64,000 bases of DNA from Haloactinomyces albus. Lineage in GTDB: Bacteria > Actinomycetota > Actinomycetes > Mycobacteriales > Pseudonocardiaceae. The translations under genes and the position numbers were made by a program. Where the stretch lies: assembly GCF_031458135.1 (NCBI RefSeq), contig NZ_JAVDXW010000001.1:4278001-4342000 (forward strand), in the 5' to 3' direction. Each line of letters opens with the position of its first letter. The first letter of the stretch is position 1. Below, in pieces: positions 43,613 to 51,270 of this stretch. The notes beneath the pieces are model-generated. The model ran no database searches and had not been told where the DNA came from. It was given only the letters and a program-made list of their open reading frames with translations.

Positions 43613-44353
43613 TCAGCGCGGCGTGCTGTCCCAGTCGATGACCTGGGTGAGTACCTCGGGGTACTTGCGCTGAGCATAGCGGGTGTAGGCATCGATGTGC
43701 TCCCGCATGTGCCGTTCCGACTCCTGCGGGTCCCGCTTGCTCAGCGCCTCGAGGATCTCCTGGTGGGCTGTGATGATCGCCGACCGTCGGTGAGTCGGGT
43801 AGTCGATGCCGATGACGGTGCCGTCCATGATCCCCAGCAGCGAGTCGAGCATGTAGCCGAACAAGGTGTTTCCCGAGGACCACGCGATGGTGTCGTGGAA
43901 CCGCTTGTTGGCCTCCAGGAACACGGACTGGTCGTCGAGATTGTCGCGCATCTGGTCGATGGTGGAGCCGAGTTCCCGGAGTGACTCGTCGGTGATCCGC
44001 TCTGCAGCGAGGCAGCTGATCATGGGTTCGAGTGCCGACCGGACTTCGACGATGGTCTGAAATGGGGCCTTTTTCATCTGCATGAGCAGCACGACCGTGC
44101 TGGCGAGGTGGGTGGCATCGGGGTCGAGGAGGACGGGGCCTCCCCGCGGGCCCGGCTTGAGGGCGATCACCCCTTGGAACTCCAGCAGCCGCAGTGCTTC
44201 GCGGAGTGTGCCGCGGCCGACGTCGTAGTTCTCCAGCATCGTTCGCTCGGGGGGAAGCAGGTCCCCCGGGGCGAGTAGATCGCGTCCGATGTCGCGCACG
44301 ATGCGCTGCGCGACGAACACGGCGGTCTTTGTCCGCTTGTTGCTTGTGCTCAT
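43613..44353 (-). CDS. GntR-family regulator, FadR/FCD subgroup
   Basis: The 246-aa protein has an N-terminal winged helix (about 10-75; GDLLPPERTMLENYDVGRGT then LREALRLLEFQGVI) and an all-helical FCD ligand-binding domain (about 95-225) with the metal/ligand histidine segment FHDTIAWSSGN and MREHIDAY. FCD regulators sense carboxylic acids or acyl-CoAs. A perfect palindrome ATTATCATGATAAT lies 37 bp upstream of its start at 44353, overlapping motif C copy 3, so autoregulation is likely. Motif C copies at five promoters suggest it controls the whole second locus. Confidence 0.92.
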   Translation of the reverse strand: MSTSNKRTKTAVFVAQRIVRDIGRDLLAPGDLLPPERTMLENYDVGRGTLREALRLLEFQGVIALKPGPRGGPVLLDPDATHLASTVVLLMQMKKAPFQTIVEVRSALEPMISCLAAERITDESLRELGSTIDQMRDNLDDQSVFLEANKRFHDTIAWSSGNTLFGYMLDSLLGIMDGTVIGIDYPTHRRSAIITAHQEILEALSKRDPQESERHMREHIDAYTRYAQRKYPEVLTQVIDWDSTPR

Positions 44354-44389
44354 GTCCCCTCCTGTTGGGATATTGGTTTCACAACAAGG

Positions 44390-44408
44390 ATTATCATGAT
44401 AATGATTA
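44390..44408. promoter_or_regulatory. Motif C copy 3 with a perfect palindrome, gntR/enoyl-CoA hydratase promoter
   Basis: ATTATCATGATAAT (44390-44403) is a perfect 14-bp palindrome; it overlaps CATGATAATGATTA (44395-44408), the best consensus motif C copy. Starts lie 36 bp (gntR) and 67 bp (crotonase) away. Confidence 0.7.
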
Positions 44409-44475
44409 CATCATACTTGTCCGGTTTTGTCCGAGCGGTACGACCGGAGAGACCCGACGAGAAGGAGAAGGGCTC

Positions 44476-45240
44476 ATGGCAGATATCCTGACCGAACGAA
44501 AAGGCGACACCCTGTGGATCCGCCTGAACCGCCCCGAGCGCCGCAATGCCTTCGATCCCGCCATGTCCGGCGCCATCACCGAGGCTTTGCAGGACGCCGC
44601 TTCCATGCGGACGGTGGTCATCACCGGATCGGACGGCAGCTTCTGCGCCGGTGGTTCGCTGCAGCAGTTGGGCACGCCGACGACCGGGGAGATGCGTGGG
44701 CTCTACCAGTCGTCGTTGCAGATGCTCGATGCCATCCGTACCTGTCCACGGCCGGTGATCGCCGCGGTGAACGGTGCCGCTGCCGGCGGTGGCAACGAGC
44801 TCGTGATGGCCTGTGATCTGGCGATCGCCGCCCGCTCGGCCACCTTCGGGCAAACCGGACCGAAGGTGGGCAGTGCTCCGGTCACCGGCGCCACCAATGT
44901 TCTGGGCGTGCAGATCGGGGAGAAGCGGGCCAAGGAGATGGCGATGCTCTGCCGGCGGTACTCGGCCGAGCAGGCCGAGGACATCGGCCTGATCAACGAG
45001 GTGGTCGAGGACGATCAGCTCGTCGACTCCGTCACGGCGTGGTGCGATGAGTTGGCGATGCTCAGCCCGCGGTACCTGGAGATCACCAAGATCAGCTCCA
45101 ACATCTGGTGGAACTCCGCGCGGGACTCCTTCAGCTCGGGGCTGGGCATGCTCGTGCAGGCTGTGGGAAGCGCCGATATGGTCGAGGGGGCCACCGCTTT
45201 CCTGGAAAAGCGGCGCCCCGGTTTCCCCGAGCCGGAGTGA
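44476..45240 (+). CDS. MenB/BadI-like crotonase (candidate ring-cleaving beta-ketoacyl-CoA hydrolase)
   Basis: The 254-aa crotonase has the oxyanion segments SFCAGGSL and AAGGGNELVMACDLAIA. The later QTGPKVGSAP, K-R-A-K-E-M-A-M-L-C-R-R-Y-S-A-E-Q-A and C-terminal FLEKRRPGF follow the MenB/BadI branch (naphthoyl-CoA synthase, 2-ketocyclohexanecarboxyl-CoA hydrolase) rather than common enoyl-CoA hydratases. In that branch the enzymes make or break a C-C bond in a ring. As menaquinone genes are absent here, ring opening is the better guess. AAGGAGAAGG precedes ATG 44476. Confidence 0.82.
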   Translation: MADILTERKGDTLWIRLNRPERRNAFDPAMSGAITEALQDAASMRTVVITGSDGSFCAGGSLQQLGTPTTGEMRGLYQSSLQMLDAIRTCPRPVIAAVNGAAAGGGNELVMACDLAIAARSATFGQTGPKVGSAPVTGATNVLGVQIGEKRAKEMAMLCRRYSAEQAEDIGLINEVVEDDQLVDSVTAWCDELAMLSPRYLEITKISSNIWWNSARDSFSSGLGMLVQAVGSADMVEGATAFLEKRRPGFPEPE

Positions 45241-45243
45241 GCC

Positions 45244-46023
45244 TCACTTCCCTTGCCAGCGGGGGGCTCGCTTCTCCTTGAACGCGAGCGCCCCCTCGCG
45301 GGCGTCGGCAGAAGAGCGGACCGGCTCGCTGATCTTCTGCTGACGCCCGAAGGCCTCATCGGAGGGCCAATCGCCTGAGGCGCGGATGATCTCCTTGGTC
45401 GCGCGTACGGCCAGTGGACCGTTGCAGGCAACGGTGCGAGCAAGTTCCAGCGCGGTGTCGCGAGCCTGCCCGGCGGCGGTGAGACGATTGATCAGATGCG
45501 CCTCGTGCGCACTCCGGGCGGGGATGAGCTCGCCGGTCAGCGCCCATTCCACAGCAAGGTGATAGGGCACCCGTTCGTGCAGCCGAAGCAACCCGCCACC
45601 CGCGGCAACCAGTCCGCGTTTGACCTCGGGCAGCCCGAAGACGGCTTCCTCCGAAGCGACGATCAGATCGCAGGCCAGCACGATCTCGAAACCGCCCGCG
45701 ATGGCGTGGCCCTCGACAGCGGCGATCAACGGCTTGTCCGGGGGGCGTTCGACGATTCCGGCGAATCCACGCCCGGGCACCGACGGGCGCTCGCCGGCGA
45801 GAAAGGCCTTGAGATCCATCCCCGCGCAGAACCCCTTGCCCGCACCGGTGATGATTCCGGCGACCAGGTCGCTGCGATTGTCGAGTTCGTCCATGGCCGC
45901 GGCGATGGCCTCGGCGGTCGCGCTGTTGACCGCGTTGCGGGATTCCGGCCGGTTGATGGTGACGATCTGGACACCGTCGATCTGCTCGGTCAGGACGACA
46001 GGGGTGTCGGAAGTTTCGGACAC
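45244..46023 (-). CDS. Enoyl-CoA hydratase/isomerase (crotonase)
   Basis: The 259-aa crotonase has NRPESRNAVNSATAEAI, the oxyanion motif GFCAGMDLKAFL and GGFEIVLACDLIVA, ATFGLPEV-like AVFGLPEVKRGL with the usual glutamate. It probably hydrates an enoyl-CoA in beta-oxidation. GTG 46023 is supported by AAGGAG at a 5-bp distance. It is the third gene of the thiolase-SDR-crotonase operon and is convergent with the 44476 gene, 3 bp apart. Confidence 0.87.
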   Translation of the reverse strand: MSETSDTPVVLTEQIDGVQIVTINRPESRNAVNSATAEAIAAAMDELDNRSDLVAGIITGAGKGFCAGMDLKAFLAGERPSVPGRGFAGIVERPPDKPLIAAVEGHAIAGGFEIVLACDLIVASEEAVFGLPEVKRGLVAAGGGLLRLHERVPYHLAVEWALTGELIPARSAHEAHLINRLTAAGQARDTALELARTVACNGPLAVRATKEIIRASGDWPSDEAFGRQQKISEPVRSSADAREGALAFKEKRAPRWQGK

Positions 46024-46063
46024 GGTGACTCCTTGCTGTGTGCGGGTGGTAGGAGGGAAAGGA

Positions 46064-46828
46064 TCACTTGGGCGGCATGCGGATGGCGCCGTCGAGACGG
46101 ATGGTCTCGCCGTTGAGCATGGCGTTGTCGATGATGTGCTGGGCCAGCTCGGCGAACTCCTCGGGTTTGCCCATCCGCTGCGGATGCGGAACCTGCTTGG
46201 CGAGGCCGTCGCGGATCTCATCGGAGAACCGAGCCAGAATCGGGGTGTCGAAGGTTCCCGGAGCGATCGAGCAGACCCGGACCATTTTGCGCGCCAGGTC
46301 CCGGGCCGCGACGAGGGTCATGCCGACCACGCCCGACTTGGCCGAGGCATACGGGATCTGGCCGATCTGACCTTCCCAGGCCGCCACCGAGGCGGTCAGG
46401 ACACAGACGCCGCGTTCGCCCTCGAGCGGCTCGTTGGTCACCATCCGCGCGGCGGCCATGCGCACCGTGTTGAACGTGCCGATCAGGTTCGTGCGCACGA
46501 TGGATTCGTAATCGTCGAGCGATCCGGGAGAACCGTCCTTCTCGACCACCCGCACCGTCCCACCACGTCCGGCACAGTGCACCAGGGCACGGATCGGTCC
46601 GGCGGATTCGGCGAGATCGAGCGCTTGGCCGACGGCGTCGGGGTCGGTGACATCGGCCGGAGCGAAGTGCGCGAGATCCCCCAGTTTCTCGGCCACGCGC
46701 TCGCCGTCCGAGCTCGGCAGGTCGACGATCACGGTGGGCACTTCGCGGTCGATGAATCGCTGCACGGTGGCCAGCCCCAGTCCCGAGGCTCCGCCGGTGA
46801 CCACGGCCGTTGCATTGTTCAACTGCAT
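46064..46828 (-). CDS. HSD10-like 3-hydroxyacyl-CoA dehydrogenase (SDR)
   Basis: The 254-aa SDR has TGGASGLGLATVQRF, H-C-A-G-R-G-G-T-V-R-V, a serine in TASVAAWEGQIGQ, YASAK and MTLVAARDLA. The G-Q-I-G-Q-x-x-Y-x-A-S-K-x-G-x-x-G-M-T segment is that of HSD17B10/type II 3-hydroxyacyl-CoA dehydrogenases, which oxidise 2-methyl-3-hydroxyacyl-CoA and related branched substrates. It lies between thiolase and crotonase genes, giving a compact beta-oxidation set. Confidence 0.88.
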   Translation of the reverse strand: MQLNNATAVVTGGASGLGLATVQRFIDREVPTVIVDLPSSDGERVAEKLGDLAHFAPADVTDPDAVGQALDLAESAGPIRALVHCAGRGGTVRVVEKDGSPGSLDDYESIVRTNLIGTFNTVRMAAARMVTNEPLEGERGVCVLTASVAAWEGQIGQIPYASAKSGVVGMTLVAARDLARKMVRVCSIAPGTFDTPILARFSDEIRDGLAKQVPHPQRMGKPEEFAELAQHIIDNAMLNGETIRLDGAIRMPPK

Positions 46829-46877
46829 CTTTTTCCTGCTTTCGTCATTGCTGCGGGAATCCGGCTTCCCACGTGGG

Positions 46878-48071
46878 TCAGTCGGTCAGGGATTCGATGA
46901 TCGTGGCGTTGGCCATGCCGCCGGCCTCGCACATCGTCTGCAGCCCGTAGCGTCCACCGGTGCGGGAGAGGTGGTGGATCATCGTGGTCATGAGTCGGCA
47001 GCCCGAGGCGCCGAGCGGATGCCCCAGTGCGATGGCGCCGCCAACGGGATTGAGCCTTGCCTCCTCGATGCCGAACTCCCGCTGCCAGGCCAAGGGAACC
47101 GGCGCGAAGGCCTCGTTGACCTCGAAGGTGCTGATGTCATCGCTTGCCAGCCCGGAACGTGCGAGCACCTTGTGGGTCGCCGGGATCGGACCGGTGAGCA
47201 TCAGCGTCGGATCGTCACCCACCACGGCCGAGGACACGACCGCGGCGCGGGGACGCAGACCCAGTGCCCTCGCTCGCTGCTCGGACATGATGAGCAGGGC
47301 ACTGGCACCGTCGGTGATCTGCGAGGAATTGCCCGCACTGATCACTCCGGGCAGTTCGGGGAAGCGTTCGCGGTAGGAGTTCAGGTCGAACGCGGGGTCG
47401 AGTCGGCCGAGACGTTCGGCCGTGGTGCCCTCGCGGATGGTCTCGTCGGCCGACACCGGGACCGGACCGTGCTCACCCGGCGCGGGGATGGGCACGATCT
47501 CGTCGTCGAAATCTCCCGCCGCACGAGCGTGTGCCGCGCGTTGGTGCGAGCGAGCCGAGTAGTCGTCGAGCTCACCACGGGTCAGCTTCCACTTCGCCGC
47601 CACCAGCTCGGCCGAGATTCCCTGCGGGACGAGGTCGGGAAACCGGCTGCGCGCTCCCTCGCCGTGCGGTTCCGCGCCCATCCGCGCGGAACCCATCGGA
47701 ACCCGGCTCATCGATTCCACACCTGCGGCGATGGTGATGTCGTAGTGACCGGACAGGATGCCCTGGACGGCGAAATCGACCGCCTGTTGTCCGGACCCGC
47801 ACTTGCGCTCGATGGTCACCGAGGGCACGTGCACGGGAAATCCCGCGGCGAGCACGGCCTGCCTTCCCGGTGTTGCGGACTGCTCGCCGGCCTGCCCGAC
47901 GCAGCCCACGAGCACGTCGTCGATCGTTGCCGGGTCGAGATCGTTCCGGGATACCAGCTGTGTCAGGACGTGAGCGAGCAGGTCGACCGGGTGCACACCT
48001 GCCAGCGCCCCCGCTGCCTTGCCGCGACCCATGGGTGAGCGGACGGCGTCGACGATGACGGCACGGTCCAT
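46878..48071 (-). CDS. Acetyl-CoA acetyltransferase-type thiolase
   Basis: The 397-aa thiolase has the nucleophile Cys91 in IERKCGSGQQ, His351 in GHPLGASG and the base Cys381 in MCEAGGMA, all intact. It cleaves a 3-ketoacyl-CoA with CoA. ATG 48071 is preceded by GGAG; an in-frame ATG 24 bp upstream falls near motif C copy 4. It heads the operon with the HSD10-like SDR and a crotonase, and is divergent from an acyl-CoA dehydrogenase gene. Confidence 0.92.
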   Translation of the reverse strand: MDRAVIVDAVRSPMGRGKAAGALAGVHPVDLLAHVLTQLVSRNDLDPATIDDVLVGCVGQAGEQSATPGRQAVLAAGFPVHVPSVTIERKCGSGQQAVDFAVQGILSGHYDITIAAGVESMSRVPMGSARMGAEPHGEGARSRFPDLVPQGISAELVAAKWKLTRGELDDYSARSHQRAAHARAAGDFDDEIVPIPAPGEHGPVPVSADETIREGTTAERLGRLDPAFDLNSYRERFPELPGVISAGNSSQITDGASALLIMSEQRARALGLRPRAAVVSSAVVGDDPTLMLTGPIPATHKVLARSGLASDDISTFEVNEAFAPVPLAWQREFGIEEARLNPVGGAIALGHPLGASGCRLMTTMIHHLSRTGGRYGLQTMCEAGGMANATIIESLTD

Positions 48072-48092
48072 CGCTGTCTCCAAATCTATGTT

Positions 48093-48109
48093 CATGATAA
48101 TAATGGATA
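48093..48109 (-). promoter_or_regulatory. Motif C copy 4 (diverged)
   Basis: CATGATAATAATGGATA lies 22 bp before the thiolase start. It matches the consensus with a 3-base shift between the halves, so it is a weaker copy. Confidence 0.45.
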
Positions 48110-48161
48110 TCTTGCACCTGTCCGGCGGATCGAGCAAACTTGACCGCACGTACATCGATAC

Positions 48162-48175
48162 TATGATGATGATTA
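48162..48175 (+). promoter_or_regulatory. Motif C copy 5
   Basis: TATGATGATGATTA followed by CTAGG lies 17 bp before the acyl-CoA dehydrogenase GTG, in the thiolase/ACAD divergent promoter. It differs from copy 1 at one of 14 positions. Confidence 0.6.
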
Positions 48176-48192
48176 CTAGGAACGGAGAGCTC

Positions 48193-49356
48193 GTGCAACA
48201 GGTAATCGACGCTGATGAGCAGCGGGCGCTCGAAGAGGTCGCCGCCAAGGTCGCCAAGGAACGATATGCGCCATACGACGAGGAGTGGGACCGCTCTCGC
48301 ATGGCGTTTTCGAAGCAGGAACGTCGCTATCTGGGCGAGCTCGGCTTTCTCGGTATCGCGTTGCCGGAGCAGTACGGCGGTGGGGGAGCACCCCTGCAGC
48401 ACGCGCTGGGAGTCATCGAGGCGCTGGCCAAGGAATGCCGCCCGGCTGCCTTCCAGGTTTTCGAGGCCAACACCGGACCGGCCCAGGTGGTGGCCAGGTT
48501 CGGCACCGAGCAGCAGCGGGAGCGTTTCCTGCCGCCGATCATCAGCGGGGACGCGACCCTGGCCGTGGCCATCTCCGAGCCGGATGCCGGTTCGGCGGCC
48601 ACGGACATGAAGACCAAGGCGACCGTATCCGGGGACTCGCTGGTCCTCAACGGCTCGAAACGCTGGATCTCCAACGGTGGCGAAGCCGACTACTACCTGG
48701 TCTACGCGCGGATGAACGATGAACCGGGCTCCAAGGGCATCGGTGCCGTTCTCGTCGAGGCCGACCGCGACGGGGTGAGTTTCGGCCAGCGCGAGAAGCT
48801 GATGGGCTTCCGCGGGATTCCGTCCGCGGACATCCTGTTCGATGATGTGGTGGTGCCTGCCGACAACCTCGTCGTGGGACCTGGCCGGTTTCGGGAGCTG
48901 TTCGGCGCATTCTCCATCGAGCGACTGGGCAATGCCACGATGAGCCTGGCGATCGGTCAGGCCGCGCTGGACCGGACCAAGCACTACGTGCAGGAGCGCG
49001 AGCAGTTCGGCAAGCCACTCGTGGAGTTCCAGAGTGTGCAGATGAACCTGGCGGACATGGTGCTGCAGGTGGAAGCCGCGCGACTGCTGATCCGCCGTGC
49101 GGCGGCGAATGTCGGTGATGAACTGCCGGATTCGCTGGAGGTCTCACTGGCCAAGTGCACCGCGAACGAAATGGCCAAGCGGGTCACCGACCTGGCCATG
49201 CAGCTGCACGGCGGTAATGGCTATACCGAGGAATACGGCTTGGAGCGTCTGCATCGGGACGCGCACGGTTGGGCGCTGGCCGGCGGCACTCCGAGTATGC
49301 AGCGCATCCGCATCGTCTCGGAACTGCTCGGGCGATCGTTCGATCAGCGCCGCTGA
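48193..49356 (+). CDS. Acyl-CoA dehydrogenase (helix-G glutamate type)
   Basis: The 387-aa flavoprotein has LPEQYGGGGAPLQHALG, the FAD/substrate segment ISEPDAGSAATDM, the helix-G base Glu243 in FSIERLGNA, R-E-Q-F-G-K-P-L-V-E-F-Q and QLHGGNGYTEEYGLERLHRDA. The usual C-terminal Y-E-G-T is A-G-G-T here, so the base is in the isovaleryl-CoA dehydrogenase position, which often goes with branched substrates. GTG 48193 follows CGGAGAG. It heads a nine-gene operon that runs to 58247. Confidence 0.9.
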   Translation: MQQVIDADEQRALEEVAAKVAKERYAPYDEEWDRSRMAFSKQERRYLGELGFLGIALPEQYGGGGAPLQHALGVIEALAKECRPAAFQVFEANTGPAQVVARFGTEQQRERFLPPIISGDATLAVAISEPDAGSAATDMKTKATVSGDSLVLNGSKRWISNGGEADYYLVYARMNDEPGSKGIGAVLVEADRDGVSFGQREKLMGFRGIPSADILFDDVVVPADNLVVGPGRFRELFGAFSIERLGNATMSLAIGQAALDRTKHYVQEREQFGKPLVEFQSVQMNLADMVLQVEAARLLIRRAAANVGDELPDSLEVSLAKCTANEMAKRVTDLAMQLHGGNGYTEEYGLERLHRDAHGWALAGGTPSMQRIRIVSELLGRSFDQRR

Positions 49357-49407
49357 CCGTCGGTGCAGGCACGGAAACGTATTCGACCATTTCGGGAGGG
49401 AAACACG

Positions 49408-50178
49408 ATGACACACCGTTTCGAAGGCCGCATTGCCGCTGTGGTCGGTGGTGGGTCCGGTATGGGCCGGTCCATCTCCCATCGACTGGCGAGTGAGGGT
49501 GCTCATGTCTATGTCGCCGACCTCGGTGCCGATGCCTCCGAAGGGGTGGCCAAGGAGATTCAGGCGGCGAACGGCTCCGCAACCGGTGTGCAGGTCGACG
49601 CCACCGACAACGCGAGCCTGACGGCGCTGTACGACAAGATCCGCGCCGAGCACGGGGTGCTGCACGCGCTGCACGCTCAGGTGGGCATGCCCGGCCCCGC
49701 GGGGATGGAGGTCGACGACGCCGAGTGGGCCAAGAACATCGACGTCAACGTCAAGAGTGCCTACTACACCTGCACGCTCGGCTTCGACCTGCTCAAACAA
49801 GCCGATTCCGCGGCCATCACCATGACCTCGTCCACCTCGGCACTGGTCGGATCCCCGTTCAGCCCGATCTACTCGCTGACCAAGGGATCGCTGGTGCCGT
49901 TCACCCGATCCCTGGCGCTGATGGGTGCCTCCGAAGGAGTGCGGGCGAACGTGGTCTGCCCCGGCACCGTGCACACCCCGATGCTGGCCAGTTTCTTCGG
50001 CCGGGAGCCGGATGCCGATGTGAAGGAGCTGACCAAGGACTTCGTCAGCGGGATCCCGCTCGGCCGCGGCGCGGAACCGGAGGAGATCGCTTCGGTGGTC
50101 GCGTTCCTGCTCAGTGATGACGCCAGCTATGTCACCGGGGTCACCATCCCGGTCGACGGTGGCCTGACCGCCAAGTGA
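49408..50178 (+). CDS. SDR-family oxidoreductase with altered NAG motif
   Basis: The 256-aa SDR has a glycine-rich VGGGSGMGRSISHRL, YSLTK and the C-terminal YVTGVTIPVDGGLTAK. The structural N-A-G motif after the fourth strand is H-A-Q-V-G instead, and the catalytic serine lies in MTSSTSAL. It may still be active, since YxxxK and the serine are present. GGGAGGG precedes ATG 49408. Substrate unknown; the operon suggests a hydroxy acid or its CoA ester. Confidence 0.83.
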   Translation: MTHRFEGRIAAVVGGGSGMGRSISHRLASEGAHVYVADLGADASEGVAKEIQAANGSATGVQVDATDNASLTALYDKIRAEHGVLHALHAQVGMPGPAGMEVDDAEWAKNIDVNVKSAYYTCTLGFDLLKQADSAAITMTSSTSALVGSPFSPIYSLTKGSLVPFTRSLALMGASEGVRANVVCPGTVHTPMLASFFGREPDADVKELTKDFVSGIPLGRGAEPEEIASVVAFLLSDDASYVTGVTIPVDGGLTAK

Positions 50179-50199
50179 AACGAACGGGGAGGCATAGTC

Positions 50200-51270
50200 G
50201 TGGTACAAGTCGGTCTGTTGCTCAGTGACGTCCCGAAGTCGGTGACGCCTGATCAGCAATTCAAGGATGTGCTGCGCATCGTCGAGGCGGCCCAGCGCAA
50301 CGGGTTCACCTACATCGCGATCGGCCAGCACTTTCTCTACGGTGATCTGCGGTGGCTGCAGCCGGTTCCGCTGCTGGCGCGGTTGGCCGCCGAGGTCGGT
50401 CCGGAGGTCAAGCTCGTCACCCAGATCATGATCGCGCCGCTCTACCATCCGGTGCTGCTCGCCGAGGAGATCGCCACGCTCGACGTGGTCACCGAGGGCA
50501 GGTTGGTCTTCGGTGCAGGGCTGGGATACCGCCCCGAGGAGTTCGACTACCTCGACGTGCCGTTCAAGCAGCGCGCCTCGCGGATGGACGAGTCGCTGGA
50601 GCTGATGAAGAAACTGTGGACCGAGGACACGGTGAATCACCAGGGCAAGTACTGGCAGCTCGAGGATGTCGCACCGCACCTCAAACCCGTGCAGTCCCCG
50701 CACCCGCCGATCTGGATCGGCGCGCACAGCATGGCAGGCACCCGACGGGCGGGCCGCTTCGGTGATGCTTATGCCTGTCCGCCGGAAACACCGCCGCACG
50801 AGGTGGCAGAGCGACTGACTGTGGTGCAGGAAGGGTTTGCCGCGCGCGGCAAGGAGTTCGGACCGCAGCCACTGCGCCGCAACGTCATGGTGGCCGACAC
50901 TCGCGAGGAGGCCATCACCGAATACGCGAGGGTCGCCCAGGGCAGGTATCTGACGTATGCCCGCAAGGGGCTGGACGTCATGGCCGACACCGATCTGGAG
51001 AACGAGTTCGCACAAGCCGTTTCCGGACATGCGGTGATCGGGACACCCGACGACGTGGTCGGACAGTTGACGAAGCTGGCCACCGATCTCCCCGTCGACC
51101 CGCTGCTCGTCCGGCCGCAGTGGCCGACCATGGACGGCGACGAGACCATCGCCGCGATCAACCGGCTCGGTCGCGAAGTCGTGCCCTCCTTGCTGCCGAT
51201 CACGCCGCGCCGGGACATTCCCGCCCCCGAACTCTTCTCGGAGCCTGCCGTAGGAGGTACGCAGCCATGA
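50200..51270 (+). CDS. Luciferase-like flavin-dependent monooxygenase (LLM class)
   Basis: The 356-aa protein is a bacterial luciferase-type TIM barrel: FTYIAIGQHFLYGDLRWLQP, KLVTQIMIAPLYHPVLLAEEIATLDVVTEGRL, F-G-A-G-L-G-Y-R-P-E-E-F and P-P-I-W-I-G-A-H-S. Relatives use FMNH2 or F420 and oxidise a carbonyl or hydrocarbon; a Baeyer-Villiger-type or hydroxylation step would fit a pathway that opens rings. No flavin reductase gene is adjacent. It starts at GTG 50200 after GGGGAGG and overlaps the ligase gene by ATGA. Confidence 0.83.
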   Translation: MVQVGLLLSDVPKSVTPDQQFKDVLRIVEAAQRNGFTYIAIGQHFLYGDLRWLQPVPLLARLAAEVGPEVKLVTQIMIAPLYHPVLLAEEIATLDVVTEGRLVFGAGLGYRPEEFDYLDVPFKQRASRMDESLELMKKLWTEDTVNHQGKYWQLEDVAPHLKPVQSPHPPIWIGAHSMAGTRRAGRFGDAYACPPETPPHEVAERLTVVQEGFAARGKEFGPQPLRRNVMVADTREEAITEYARVAQGRYLTYARKGLDVMADTDLENEFAQAVSGHAVIGTPDDVVGQLTKLATDLPVDPLLVRPQWPTMDGDETIAAINRLGREVVPSLLPITPRRDIPAPELFSEPAVGGTQP

